Shown: piece by piece, positions 1 to 9,782 of the stretch
Position numbering within the stretch: the first letter of the stretch is position 1
Layout: each line of letters begins with the position of its first letter
From: Rhineura floridana
Lineage: Eukaryota; Chordata; Lepidosauria; Squamata; Rhineuridae
NCBI RefSeq assembly: GCF_030035675.1
Contig: NC_084493.1
Span: 22,607,822 to 22,671,821 of the forward strand
Length of the DNA stretch: 64,000 nucleotides
Direction of reading: 5' to 3'
Made by a program: the position numbers and the translations under genes
Notes under the pieces: generated by a model
Databases searched by the model: none
Seen by the model: only the letters and a program-made list of their open reading frames with translations
Told to the model about the DNA's origin: nothing

Positions 1-254
1 TTCAGACTCACACTAAGTAGGCTTACTAGAAGTTGATGCATGTGTCTGATGCGAATGGAATTCACAGCATCAGCAGAACCACTAGACCAACACAAACAAA
101 ATGTAGTTCTCAACTGGGGCCTCATAGAGCAAATCCTTAACATATCAAAAGTCAGTTCCTCTGTGTTCAATGGAGCTTACTCCCAGGTAGGATGTAACAT
201 ATACCACAAGGTGAAGGAGAGGTTTGTTAATAAGACACCACCCATGCATCTTTA
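1..254. other. Unassigned sequence
   Basis: No gene or repeat family recognised. By position it lies in HCN4 intron 1, since exon 1 is on the minus strand at 17842-18680. This is inferred from gene orientation only. Confidence 0.4.
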
Positions 255-440
255 GGAAGGCAGGTAGCTCAGTGGCAGAACATCTGCCTTGAATGCAGAA
301 GTCCCCAGATGCAATCCCCGGCTTTTCCAGGTACGGTGGAGAGAGACCCTTGTCTGCAACCCTATTGGCAGCCAGTGTAGACAATACTGAGCTAGATGGA
401 CTAATGGTCTGACTCAGTATAAGGATTTCTATGTTCCTAA
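255..440 (+). mobile_element. tRNA-Ala-like SINE with CR1-like tail
   Basis: The head reads like a Pol III tRNA promoter: an A-box region (GTAGCTCAGTGGCAGA), a CTGC...ATGCAG stem around the anticodon position, and a degraded B box near 300-325. The body follows (TGTCTGCAACCCT...), then a tail (GAGCTAGATGGAC, TCTGACTCAGTATAAGG, TATGTTCCTA) that matches the 3' end of the CR1 copy at 58.2 kb. Ten or so relatives occur in the window. It is a retroposed SINE and not a functional tRNA gene. Confidence 0.85.
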
Positions 441-1397
441 GTAAGAGGGACAGTAACCTTGCAATGTAATCCTACACATGTCTCCCCAGAAGTGCAACAG
501 TACCTGCTCTTGGCTAAGTGGATATGCTGCAGCCTGACTCTGCAATACCTTCCTTGAATCTTAAAACTGAAAAAATGAACACCACCCTTGGTGTCTTTTT
601 AACTGAATCTAAAAATACACAGGTACCCCTGTGCAGTCAAGAGGGACGGGAAATTGATTTTGTTTGCCTGTGGGAGAAGAAAAAGAAAAGAAACCCCCTT
701 CAGCACAATACTAAAACAGGGGGAGGAAACAGCCTTGGCTATCAACCCCCTGCAAGACATCTTTGTCTGGTTCCTGCTTTCATCAAAAACCCACATTCAA
801 GAACAGAGGAGGAACATCAGCCCTCATCACAAGCAAGCTAAAAACAATTTGCTAGCTTTGTTTGGTTAACACAGATTTGGCTTGACATCGGAGTGCAACC
901 AACTCTGGTTTCTGTACCAAGGCGACTCAAATCCAGCGTAGGTAATAGTGTTTAGCATCACTCTCATTTGCCTAATAATTTCTTCTGCTTAACCAGTGAA
1001 TCAGAAGAGCTATACCGGAGAAGAACTAGGGAGAAATCTGGCCAAGGCAAAAGGGGCTGGAGGGGTTGGAGTGGAGCGACAAGTGCAGATGCTAATGAGC
1101 TCTGGGTCCCTTGCAGAAGTGTCAAGGAAGTGTCACAGGTAGTGTCAAGGGCTCAATCAAACGGCTTGCAGGTGTGACAGCCGCTCTCAGAGACAGCAAA
1201 TGAGATTGAAACCTCAATTCTCTCTCAGCTGCCATCTCATGCAGCCACTTATGCTTAGGACAAGTGAATCCAAAATGAACCTGCTGTGGCCCGAGTAGTG
1301 TTTCACACTCATTTTGCACAGCGACACCCATCAGCTGAGTGTTTTTGATGTTTTCTGATTTTCCTTCTTGCAGAGTTGGCATTGGAGACAGTAACCT
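441..1397. other. Unassigned sequence
   Basis: Small open frames are present but none shows family similarity or coding character. No repeat boundary is visible. Inferred HCN4 intron 1. Confidence 0.4.
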
Positions 1398-1424
1398 GTA
1401 AACTAGGGATAGGGAACCTGTGGC

Positions 1425-1937
1425 TAGGGATGGATGAATCTGCCCATTTCAGTTTCGCTCAGTTTCTCATTTTTCCAATCTTAAGTTTTGTTCCCCAAAT
1501 TTGTGCATCGGTTTGCAGTTTTCTTAAAAAAAAAATCTCATGAAAATTCATCAGCATTTTAGATTTCTCCTAATACACAAATTTTACAAGCAATTTTCCC
1601 TAATGCATGTTATTTTATATGAATATATGCATTTTCGCAGAGCTTGGAAAAGTTACTTTTTAAAACTACAACTCCCATCAGCCCCTGCCAGCATGGCCAC
1701 TGGAGTGGGCTGATGGGAGTTATAGTTCAAAAAAGGAACTTTTCCAAGCTCTGTATTTTCGTGCATGCTTTCTTCCAATATACCCATTATTTGGTTGGAG
1801 AATTGCATCACAAAATTTGGAGAAGTGTGCACTTCGAAGGACAGCTGTGGTTTGGCTCACATATTGTTTTGGAAAGTGCAAATTAGGTACGTTCATATTA
1901 AAATTCGAACCGAACCAAATTCCCCCACCCCTAACTA
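1425..1937. mobile_element. MITE family A copy, interrupted
   Basis: A short AT-rich non-autonomous DNA element that recurs at 19.9, 20.6, 46.1, 55.6 and 62.9 kb. Hallmarks are the TAGGGATGGA end, an internal CTCATGAAAATTCATCAGCATTTT block, and an exit near CCACCCCTAA. It is inserted in a hairpin B element whose left end (GATAGGGAACCTGTGG) lies just before it and whose remainder follows at 1942-2026. A second hairpin element is inserted inside it (1638-1753). Better copies carry 8-bp duplications, so hAT-like. Confidence 0.7.
1638..1753. mobile_element. Hairpin MITE (CAGAGCTTGG ends) nested in family A
   Basis: The ends are inverted repeats (CAGAGCTTGGAAAAGTTAC against its complement). The inside also folds back around AACTCCCATCAGCCC / GGGCTGATGGGAGTT. 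The flanks carry a near-perfect 8-bp duplication, CATTTTCG at 1630-1637 and TATTTTCG at 1754-1761, cut from the family A sequence around it. hAT-like non-autonomous element of 116 bp. Confidence 0.8.
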
Positions 1938-1941
1938 GGGT

Positions 1942-2245
1942 GCTCCTGATGTTGCTGACTCCCATCATCCCCGACCAATGCTGACTGGGACTGATGGGAG
2001 TCAAACTATGTCTAAAAGGCCACAGGCAAAAATGCATTACATTGGAATACAACTTGCTTGCAAAAATGTACACATTGGTCAAAACTGCATACAAAAATGT
2101 GTTTGATAGAAGAAATTCTCACTAAAGCTGATGAATTTTCATGAGGATTTTATTTAAAAAATCACAAATTACTACAGAAATCCAGCAAACTGAATTTAGG
2201 ATTTAAAAAATGAGAAACTAAGAGAGCTGAATATGACAGATCCTC
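1942..2245. mobile_element. Remnants of hairpin B and reversed family A
   Basis: 1942-2026 continues the hairpin B element (CTCCCATCATCCCC ... GATGGGAGTC ... GGCCACAGG). From 2027 the sequence is a reverse-oriented half of family A, with the TGATGAATTTTCATGAGGAT block and CAGATCCTCCCATGCCC end. Boundaries are approximate. Confidence 0.6.
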
Positions 2246-3384
2246 CCATGCCCAGGGGAAAATTGGGCATGATGGTCTCCGCATATAATACTATCTACAG
2301 GGGCTGCTCTCTCCCTCTTGCTCCAGTCTTCATTGGCTGCACAGAGGGAGAGGATGCAGCAATCAGGGATACTCTGTCTTCTTGCTCAGTTAGAGACAGC
2401 AGGTAAACAGGCAATGAGGGCAATCAGGAAGAGCCGGGGGGTGGGGTCCAAGGGTTGGCAGCAGCCCCCTATTGAAGCATGGGTCTTTGCAGATGCCCAA
2501 TAATGCCAACCCCAGCGCCAGCCATATTTGTAAAGAAAAGGGATTCAACGTACAAGCAAAAGTAGCAAGCAGGAAATGCATAAACGGGTGGTTAGATATT
2601 CCCACTGGGATTGGCAGGGTGGAACTTTCCCCTTAATTTTGTATAAGTAGGCCACATGGAGACGTTTATAGTTCAGCAAACTTTTACTAAGGAATTAGGG
2701 CAGGCAAATCACAAAGCAAGTAAGGAAAAATAACTACTCTTTAAAAAGATAATATTGCAGAATGAAGTACTACAAATAAAACTTGTAGTTTTGGTTGCAA
2801 TAAGCAACAACACACACATATAAAATCACACACCTATAAAAAAAATAAATTCAAATCCAATACAGATACCACCTGACATCACACTATTATCAGTCTTATG
2901 ATAAAAGTAAGAAAATCTCAATTTCTACTTGCATTAAAATTAGATGAAAAGATACTAACTTAAGACAGAGATTCTGAAAAATTAGACAGTTTAGAAGCAT
3001 CCTATATCAACAGTTTCTCACAGGAAGGGACGCTTCGGGAACATACCACTGATTTAAAGAGGCCACTTGGGACTTTCTTCAAGAATTAATTTGCATATCG
3101 AGAGCTGCCCACAAATCATTCAACTGACTTCATTCTGGTAAATGAAATGCAACTAGCTTTGCAACCACTGTCAAAAGACACAAAGGTCATACAATCACAA
3201 CCCCAACTCTTGGCAGCTGGGCCTGGGCTTTTGCTACCATCATATCCCACACTTCTTTCACTGCACTCAAGTCTGACATTCATCTTTTGCAACATCCTGG
3301 CTTGTAAATCTTTAAAAGTAAAGTGTAGGGCACTTATTGTCAAGATGGTTTGATGCGTCTCCAAGAAGAACTGAAGCTCTTCTA
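2246..3384. other. Unassigned, AT-rich in its second half
   Basis: No gene or known repeat end seen. 2640-3110 is AT-rich with scattered A-runs and may be a decayed LINE 3' region. Several small open frames show no coding character. Confidence 0.4.
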
Positions 3385-3392
3385 CTCTCTGC

Positions 3393-3793
3393 CAGGGGTG
3401 TAGTTGTACAGGGTCTCAGGGGGTCTTAGACCTCTTACTTTTTTGGGAGCAGTGTCTCTATGTCTCCAGCATCCTACAAGCCAATGAGCATGAAAAGGAA
3501 GTGTGTGAGCCACTGAGAAGAAACTTCTAACATGCATTCTTGTCCTTTCCTGCTGACTGAAGCCAATCAGAGTGAAAAAAGGTAAGAGAGCCACTGAGAG
3601 GACTCTTCTCAGTAGCTAATACACTCCCCTTGCATGCTGATTGGCTTCTAGGAATGTCTGTTGTTGTGGGAGAAGGCACATGTGGGAAGGACTGAGGAGT
3701 GTGAAGATGATGACAGAGAGCAAACAAGTGAGGTGGCATAGCATGACTACCATGAAGGGACCTTGCACTTCTAGATTTGCCACTACACTATTG
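3393..3793 (+). mobile_element. MITE family G, full length
   Basis: Starts CAGGGGTGTAGTTGT and ends GCCACTACACTATTG, so the tips are inverted repeats. A perfect 8-bp duplication CTCTCTGC flanks it (3385-3392 and 3794-3801). It carries internal direct and inverted copies of an AGTCACTGAGAAGAGTCTTCT-like motif. Two more copies lie at 40825-41199 and, reversed, at 50214-50659. The CAG...CTG-type tips with an 8-bp duplication fit a hAT non-autonomous element of about 400 bp. Confidence 0.9.
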
Positions 3794-3985
3794 CTCTCTG
3801 CCCATTTGCTAAACCAACACTAAACCAAACCATGGCTTAGTATGAACGAGTAAGCATGCTGGTGCACAGCAGGAAAATCATAGCTGTTGCACTTCTTCTT
3901 GGCACTTGCTATTGGTTCGCTAAGCCATGGTTTGGTTTAATGATACACCCAAACCTGAGCTTGTGGTTTGTCTCCCCCAAACAAA

Positions 3986-4255
3986 CCATTATACAAACAT
4001 AATACCACCATACAAATCTATGGTGCGACCATATTCGGAATATTGTGTACAGTCCTGGTCACCTCACCTTAAAAAGGATATTGTAGAGTTGAAAAAGGTT
4101 CAGAACAGGGCAACCAGAATGATCAAAGGGATGGGGCAACTCCTCGATGAAGAAAAGTTGCAGTGTTTGAGGATTTTTAGTTTAGAGAAAAGGCGAGGAA
4201 AAAGTGACATAATAGAACTTTATAAAATTATGCATGGTGTGGAGAAAGCCGATAA

Positions 4256-4332
<77 letters not shown>

Positions 4333-4738
4333 CACTAGAACTCATGGACATCTAATGCAGCTGAATGCCAGAAGATTCAGGACAAATGAAAAGTACTTCT
4401 TCACAAAGTGCATAGTTCAGCTATGGAACTCACTCCCACAAGAGACAGTGTTGGCCACTAAATTAGAGGACTTCAAAAGAGGATTAGACAAATTCATGGA
4501 GGACAACCATATCAAAAGCTACTAGCCAGAATGGCTATGCTCTGCCTCCACAGTCAGAGGCAGGATGCTTCCGAATACCAGTTGCTGGAAACCGTGGGGG
4601 GAAGGAAGTGCTCTAGTGTTCAGGTTCTGCTTACAGATTTCCCAAAGGCATCTGGTTGGCCACTGTGAGAACAGGATGCTGGACTAGATGGGCCATTGGC
4701 GTAATGCAGTAGGCTTTTCTGATGTTCTTTATGTTCCT
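3986..4738 (+). mobile_element. CR1 LINE, C-terminal ORF2 and 3' UTR fragment
   Basis: Translated residues such as YKSMVRPYSEYCVQSWSPHL and QNRATRMIKGMGQL match the thumb and C-terminal part of the CR1 ORF at 56.7 kb, and the 3' UTR (AGGATGCTGGACTAGATGGG ... TGTTCTTTATGTTCCTAA) follows. The frame is disrupted by a (TC)n expansion inside the sequence. 5' truncated, as is usual for CR1. Confidence 0.9.
4259..4328 (+). repeat. (TC)n microsatellite inside CR1
   Basis: A pure run of about 35 TC units. The related CR1 at 57.87 kb has only a short CTCCCTCTCTCATAA tract at the matching place, so the run seems to have grown from a LINE-encoded seed. Confidence 0.97.
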
Positions 4739-4975
4739 AACAGTGAGAGGTAAGCCAAGAACAAGCTTTGTCTACAGCTCATGGCTTGTCTGGAGTGAGA
4801 CAAACCACAAGGCTTGGTTCAGACATCATGCTACTGGTAGCATGGCAGACACAGGAGCAGGGCAGAAGTGAAGTGGCTGCCATTTTCTCAGTCCGCATTA
4901 GCACACTTGCTTGTCCACACTAAGATATAGTTGTGGCTTAGAGTTACGTGCAAACCATGCCCACGATTTTAAAGG

Positions 4976-5196
4976 CAAGTGCATAACAAGTCCATCATCA
5001 ATCTCCGAAAACACCTCCCAAGCCCAACAGGCTCCAGCTGTATTTTAGCTCCACATACAGTGAGTCAAACAGGATGCAATGGCAATTCCACAGTCTTAAA
5101 TTGATCTTTTATCTGCTGTTTTGTGTGTGTGTGTGTTGAGGGGGTATTTATAATTCTTAAACCTTGTAAACCACCCTAGAATTAATTTTTGCAAAA
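4976..5196. other. Unassigned, with a possible L2 tail trace
   Basis: Contains a short GT run (about 5120-5135) and a TGTAAACCACCCTAGA piece that resembles an L2 3' end. Nothing else is recognised. Confidence 0.35.
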
Positions 5197-5540
5197 GGCG
5201 CCAGGCCAAGACTTTCCTCTTCTCCCAGGCATTTTAGCATGTGTTTTAAAATGTTTTTATATTGTTTTAAATTTTAAAATTGTGTTTTAAATTGTTTTTA
5301 AAATATGTGTTTTAAGTTGTATATTTGTTTTAATATTTTTGATTGCTGTAAACCGCCCAGAGAGTTTCGGCGCCAGGCCAAGACTTTCCTCTTCTCCCAG
5401 GCATTTTAGCATGTGTTTTAAAATGTTTTTATATTGTTTTAAATTTTAAAATTGTGTTTTAAATTGTTTTTAAAATATGTGTTTTAAGTTGTATATTTGT
5501 TTTAATATTTTTGATTGCTGTAAACCGCCCAGAGAGTTTC
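5197..5540 (+). repeat. Perfect 172-bp tandem duplication in an L2 tail
   Basis: Bases 5197-5368 are repeated at 5369-5540 with no difference that I can find. The junction falls on GGCG/GGC microhomology. This is either a recent duplication or an assembly join artefact. Confidence 0.9.
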
Positions 5541-5566
5541 GGCTATGGGGCGGTATACAAGTACAA

Positions 5567-5596
<30 letters not shown>
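5197..5596 (+). mobile_element. L2 LINE 3' end
   Basis: Encodes the remnant of the L2 C-terminus (CCAAGACTTTCCTCTTCTCC, the KTFLFSQAF-type segment), an AT-rich 3' UTR, the signature TGTAAACCGCCCAGAGAG and GGGGCGGTATACAA, and an (AATA)n tail. Its first 344 bases are a perfect two-unit tandem duplication. Confidence 0.85.
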
Positions 5597-5598
<2 letters not shown>

Positions 5599-5814
5599 CC
5601 CACTTGGCTGCTTCTCATGTTCCTAGGCACATGCATGCAACTGCACCATGGAAAGATTAAGGTGTCATGCAGTGCCTCACCTACCATTTCACACGGCAAA
5701 GAAGCTTATTTTGAGCTGCTGATTAATCAAGCTGCTCGTAAGACAGCAGATGGAGCAGACGTCCTCACTGCTGCTCCAAATGGCAGGACTAAAACCAATG
5801 GGTAGAAATGGCAA
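5597..5814. other. Unassigned sequence
   Basis: No supported feature. A small open frame here has no recognisable product. Confidence 0.4.
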
Positions 5815-6040
5815 AGAAGCAGATTTCAATTCAACGTTAAGAGAAAAATCCATAACGGTAAGAGCTTTTTGGCAGTGGAACAGCCAGTCTCGGTACTCTC
5901 CGGCATTGAAGATATTTAAAAGACTGGACAGCCATCTGTCAGAGGTGCTGCAGCTGCATCCTGCATTGTAGATCCTGCATCAAGCAGGAAGCTGGGCTAG
6001 ATGATCTCCAAGGTCCCTACTAACTCTAATGAGTGTAAAT
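5815..6040 (+). mobile_element. CR1-like LINE 3' fragment, old
   Basis: The motif GACTGGACAGCCATCTGTCAGAG followed by GCTGGGCTAGATGATCTCCAAGGTCC is the typical 3' end of an older CR1 lineage. Highly decayed; the 5' limit is approximate. Confidence 0.65.
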
Positions 6041-6336
6041 AATGCTTTCTAGCTTATCTTTCATCAAAAGAACAAAACACCCTCTTAGTTTGTGAAACAC
6101 TGCAGGACATACTATTGCAGAGTAAATCCCCCACAAAAAACACACCTCTCAATTTGCAGTCAAGATGAACCTCCTTAAATTCCTCCCTCCATCCCAAATC
6201 CAGAGATAAATTACATCAGAAGCCGGATGCTCCATTAGCTTGAACACAGGTGAGATGAGCTTTTGAATATGTTTATACTTTTTTTAAAAAAGGCATGAAC
6301 TGCTCTGTAAACCATTTAGAGGGTTTTTTTACAGTC
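6041..6336. other. Unassigned sequence
   Basis: Nothing supported. An L2-like trace (GTAAACCATTTAGAGGG) lies near 6308-6325. Confidence 0.4.
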
Positions 6337-6347
6337 AAGTGGTATAT

Positions 6348-6576
6348 GGAAAAAAATGGACTGCTTTCAAGTCGATTCCGACTTATGGCAACCCTATGAA
6401 GAGGGTTTTCATGGTAAGTGGTATTCAGAGGGGGTTTACCATTGCCTTCCTCTGAGGCTGAGAGGCAGTGACTGGCCCAAAGTCACCCAGTGAGTTTCAT
6501 GGCTGTCTGGGGATTGGAACCCTGGTCTCCCAGGTCATAGTCCAACACTCTAACCACTACACCACACTGGCTCTCC
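6348..6576 (-). mobile_element. Sauria-type SINE (tRNA head, BovB tail)
   Basis: On the minus strand: the head GTGGTGTAGTGGTTAGAGTG, a B-box region, GTGACTTTGGGCCAGTCACTGCC, then the BovB-derived tail with CCATGAAAACCCTCTTCATAGGGTTGCCATAAGTCGG-like sequence in slightly changed form. A target duplication AAGTGGTATAT flanks it (6337-6347 and 6577-6587), so this is one complete insertion. Confidence 0.95.
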
Positions 6577-6629
6577 AAGTGGTATATACATTTTTAATAA
6601 ATTTAAAAATACAGCATTAATACAGCACT

Positions 6630-6727
6630 CTTGTGGGCTTCCCATAAGTATCTAGTTGACCACGGTGGGAACAAAATGTTGGACTCGGTGGGCTTTTGGT
6701 CTGATTCAGTAGGGCTTTTCTTATATT
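6630..6727 (+). mobile_element. CR1 3' UTR fragment
   Basis: GGGCTTCCCATAAGTATCTAG, ATGTTGGACTCGGTGGG and TCTGATTCAGTAGGGC match the CR1 3' end at 58.2 kb. The terminal TTCTTATATTTA is the degraded tail. Confidence 0.75.
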
Positions 6728-7008
6728 TAGATAGCTGGGGTTCCATTTAGATCTCATATCACCTCTATTGTAAAACAGCCACATTTTTTGCCAGTTTGTT
6801 TCCAGGCCCAATTCAAGACTGGGACCAGTTTACTTGCGAGACCATCTTACTCCATATGTGCCCATTCAATCACTTTGATCTGTGGAACAGGCCTTGTTAC
6901 AGGTGCCACTTAATGCCCGCCCCACACTTGTAAGAAATTGTGCTTTTAGTGTGGCAGCACCAGCTCTTTGGAACTCCCTGCCTATTGACATTAGGCAGGC
7001 TCCTTTGC

Positions 7009-7315
7009 ATTCACTAGAAAAGACAATAATGCTGGGAAAAAGAGAAAGGGGGAGGGAAGAAGACAAAGGCCAAACAAGAGATGGCTTGATTCTATAAAGG
7101 AAGCCACAGACCTGAACTTACAAGATATGAACAGGGTGGTTTACAACAGATGCTATGGGAGGTCGTTGATTCACAGGGTCACCATAAATCATAATCAACT
7201 TATTTATTTATTTATATACTGCCTCATAGCCAAAGCTCTCTGGGCGGTTTACAACAATTGAAAACATTAAAAACTAGTATTCAAATTTAAAGCCATTGAA
7301 GACACATAACAACAA
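7009..7315 (+). mobile_element. BovB (RTE) LINE 3' end nested in L2
   Basis: Encodes HSLEKTIMLGKRERG, the same BovB C-terminus seen at 22.7 kb, then the BovB 3' sequence (GGTCACCATAAATCATAATC) and finally ACATAACAACAA. A further fragment of L2 (7201-7293) splits its tail. Confidence 0.85.
7201..7293 (-). mobile_element. L2 3' end inside the BovB tail
   Basis: (TTTA)n followed by TATACTGCCTCATAGCCAAAG and GGGCGGTTTACAA is the reverse complement of the L2 tail at 5.5 kb. BovB sequence continues on both sides (CATAATCAACTT ... GAAGACACATAACAACAA). Confidence 0.75.
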
Positions 7316-7522
7316 CAGGCTCCTTCGCTGTACTCTTGGTGCCTGCTTACAAATTTTGTTTAGGCAAGACTATCCATATGCATAGCTGCTGATGCATTTT
7401 AATGTTTTTTTGTCTGTTGCTATTTTTAATTTGTTTTTTAAATGTTTTGAATTTCTTGTTTTTAACTGTTTTATCAATTATTTTAATGTATTTTGTAAGA
7501 GATCCAAGGTGGGGTGCAAACG

Positions 7523-8290
7523 TTTATTTATCTATTGCTTTTCTTCATAGAAATGAACCCAAAGTGACATACAATAAAAAGCTTAAAACCAATATAAAAC
7601 TAACACAACTAAAAAGTTAAAAATGCACATACATGGATAAGATGGATAACAACCCTCCCCCTAAAAGAGGCTACATTGTCAAAAGCCCTCAAAAAAATGT
7701 AAAAGCCAACTGCCTGGGAAAAGAGGAATGTTTTTGTTGGGCACCTAAAGATAGATAATGATGGCACCAGGCATGCCTCTTTGGGACAGTGTTCCATAAG
7801 CAGAGGGCCACCACCGAGAAGGCCTGTTCTCGTGTCACCATCCTCCATACCTCCCTTGGAGGAGGGGCACAAAGAAGGGCCTCAGATGCTCAGGTTGGTT
7901 CATATGGGGAGAGGAAGTCCTTGAGGTATTGGGGTCCTGAGCTGTATAATGTTTTATAGGTCAAAACCAGCACTAATTGGTAGTCGGTGCAGTTGTGCCA
8001 AAGTTGGTGCTATGTGCTCAGACCATCTTGCCCCGGTGAGCAATCTGGCTGCTGAATTCTGCACTAGGCTGCAGTTTCCTAACTGTCTTCAAAGGCAATC
8101 CCACATTGCAGTAATCTAGCCGAGAGATTACCAGAGCATAGACAACAGAAGTCAGGCTATCCCAGTCCAGATTGGGTCATAACTGGCCACCAGCTGAAGC
8201 AGATGAAAGGCACTCCTCACCACTGAGGCCACTTGAGCTTCAAGGAACAGTAATGGTTCCAGAAGTACCTCCATAAGTTGCCATAAAAGG
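7523..8290 (-). mobile_element. L2 LINE ORF2 C-terminal part and tail
   Basis: Read on the minus strand: residues like LVISRLDYCN, LHRLPISAGFDL, YKTLYSSGPQYLKDFLSPYE, FSVVALCLWNTV and PTKTFLFSQAV in L2 order, then the AT-rich 3' UTR. These mark the C-terminal region after the RT core. Several frame breaks are present. The RT catalytic part is missing, so this is a 5'-truncated copy. Confidence 0.85.
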
Positions 8291-8690
8291 ACTCCATTCA
8301 TCCTTTGCCCTGCCTCCCCACCCCCAAGCTAGATCAAAGGCAGCACACCATTCTCTCCTGTAATGCAACAGCACAGAGGACTCTAATTTTGTCCACTTTG
8401 CTCATTTTCTCCCAACCATCCCCATCTGTCAAGGAGAAAGGTGACAATGGTGTTGGGGGCGGGGATTCCAGGGGAATAGTCTTGCCACCTCCTATCAGCC
8501 TTGCAAAGCAGCCTGGAGCCACAATGGGTTGCTGACCTGGGTGGGAAACAAAGCAGAGCTTGAAACAACTTCAGGGCCTGTTATCCTGAGCTATCAGATA
8601 ATGTAACCATTAGGTGGCAGTTGAGAGGAATGTGCCTGCAGGTTCTCTGACATTCTGATCACCATCTTCCAAAGCAGCTACTTTACTCCC
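8291..8690. other. Unassigned sequence
   Basis: No supported feature on either strand. Confidence 0.4.
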
Positions 8691-9085
8691 AACTTAAGCA
8701 TGGAAAATGGAATATCGGTGGACAGCAAAAGAGGTTTAAAGATGTTCTTAAAGCGAATCTAAAAAAGTAACATGAACATCGAGAACTGGGAAGTCTTGGC
8801 CCATGAATGTTCCAAATGGAGGTCGGCTATTATCAAAGTTGCTGTGGACTTTGAAGAAGCACAAATACAGTGTGAACGGGACAAACGGGCCAAGGGGGAG
8901 CCATGTCAAACAAATCCTCATCGCAACCATCTTCCATCTGGAAACCTATGTCCTCACTGTGGGAGGCTGTGTAGATCCAGAATTGGCCTCCACAGTCACT
9001 TACGGACCCAGTGTTAGAGACCTTATCTTGGAAGACAATCTTACTCGGCCACAAGTGATCGCCAATGATGAAACAGGCAGTTTCT
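8691..9085 (+). mobile_element. LINE ORF C-terminal fragment with zinc finger, clade unassigned
   Basis: The frame reads KRFKDVLKANLKK... (a break near 8767), NIENWEVLAHECSKWRSAI, then CPHCGRLCRSRIGLHSHL: a C-x2-C ... H-x3-H finger close to the end of the ORF. From memory, this C-terminal finger occurs in several non-LTR retrotransposon polymerases. No RT core remains and I cannot name the clade. No relative was found in the window. Confidence 0.65.
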
Positions 9086-9183
9086 CCGACGTTCGTGCCA
9101 ACTGGTATTCAGAGGCAGATTGCCTCTGATCATGGAGGTAGTACCTGGCCATGACAGCTTGCAGGCACGGATAGCCTGGTTCT

Positions 9184-9555
9184 CCACAAATTGTCTAAAT
9201 CTGTTTCCAAGCCATCCAAGTTGGCGGCCTCCATTGCTTCCCTCTTCCACAGCCTCAATGACCTCTTCATGCACTGGCTGCATACATACACACCAGACAT
9301 TTAAAGCACATTTCCCTCCGCCCTCTCCAAAGAATCCTGGGAGCTGTAGTTCATCCCTCACAGAGCTACTTCCCAGCCCCCTTAACAAATGACACTTCCC
9401 AGGATCCTTTGGAGAGGGCGGAGGGAAATGTGCTTTAAATGTCTGGTGTGTATGTATGCAGCCAGTGCATGAAGAGGTCATTGAGGCTGTGGAAGAGGGA
9501 AGCAATGGAGGCCGCCAACTTGGATGGCTTGGAAACAGATTTAGACAATTTGTGG
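9184..9555. repeat. Near-perfect 372-bp palindrome
   Basis: The left arm (9184 to about 9340) is repeated inverted at about 9395-9555. The outer 145 bases or so look identical. The centre holds a foldback element (9276-9463), but the arms run about 92 bases beyond it on each side, through sequence not seen elsewhere in the window. Confidence 0.93.
9276..9463. mobile_element. Foldback element, family C
   Basis: Ends GGCTGCATACATACACACC / GGTGTGTATGTATGCAGCC and inner blocks TTTAAAGCACATTTCCC and TCCTGGGAGCTGTAGTTC. A relative at about 15571-16065 is split by long microsatellites. Confidence 0.75.
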
Positions 9556-9765
9556 GAACTGTAGTTTAAGGGTGTTGAGAGATATTAGGAGATCTGCAGT
9601 TCCCGGAGATCCCTGGGAAGAGGATTTGACTGTTAAACTGCACTGGGAATGGTAGCTCTGTGAGGGGAATAGGGGTCTCTGAACAACTCTCAGCACCTTT
9701 AAACAAACCGCAGTTCCCAGGATTCTTTGGGTATAATACTGCTTTCAATGTATAGTGCACATGGG
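9556..9765. mobile_element. Foldback element, family D
   Basis: GGAACTGTAGTTTAAGGGTG and its loose inverted counterpart near 9690-9730 (TCAGCACCTTTAAACAAACCGCAGTTCC) give a foldback shape. A relative lies at 58345-58595. No target duplication identified. Confidence 0.55.
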
Positions 9766-9782
9766 GCATCTCTCTCAACCTA

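Larger units (their letters stand above)
3811..4975. mobile_element. Palindromic element J, split by CR1
   Basis: Arms AAACCAAACCATGGCTTAG (3821 on) and CTAAGCCATGGTTTGG (3920 on) are inverted. Related GGCTTGGTTCAGACATCATGC and GTTGTGGCTTAG pieces resume after 4740. The CR1 fragment at 3986-4738 appears inserted between the parts. Outer limits and superfamily are uncertain. Confidence 0.45.
6783..7522 (+). mobile_element. L2 LINE C-terminal fragment, interrupted
   Basis: Translates to L2 C-terminal residues (LRDHLTPYVPIQSL, AFSVAAPALWNSLP), then after the insertion resumes as an AT-rich L2 3' UTR (from about 7317). The break is marked by a 13-base duplication CAGGCTCCTTTGC / CAGGCTCCTTCGC that flanks the BovB insertion. 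Confidence 0.8.
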
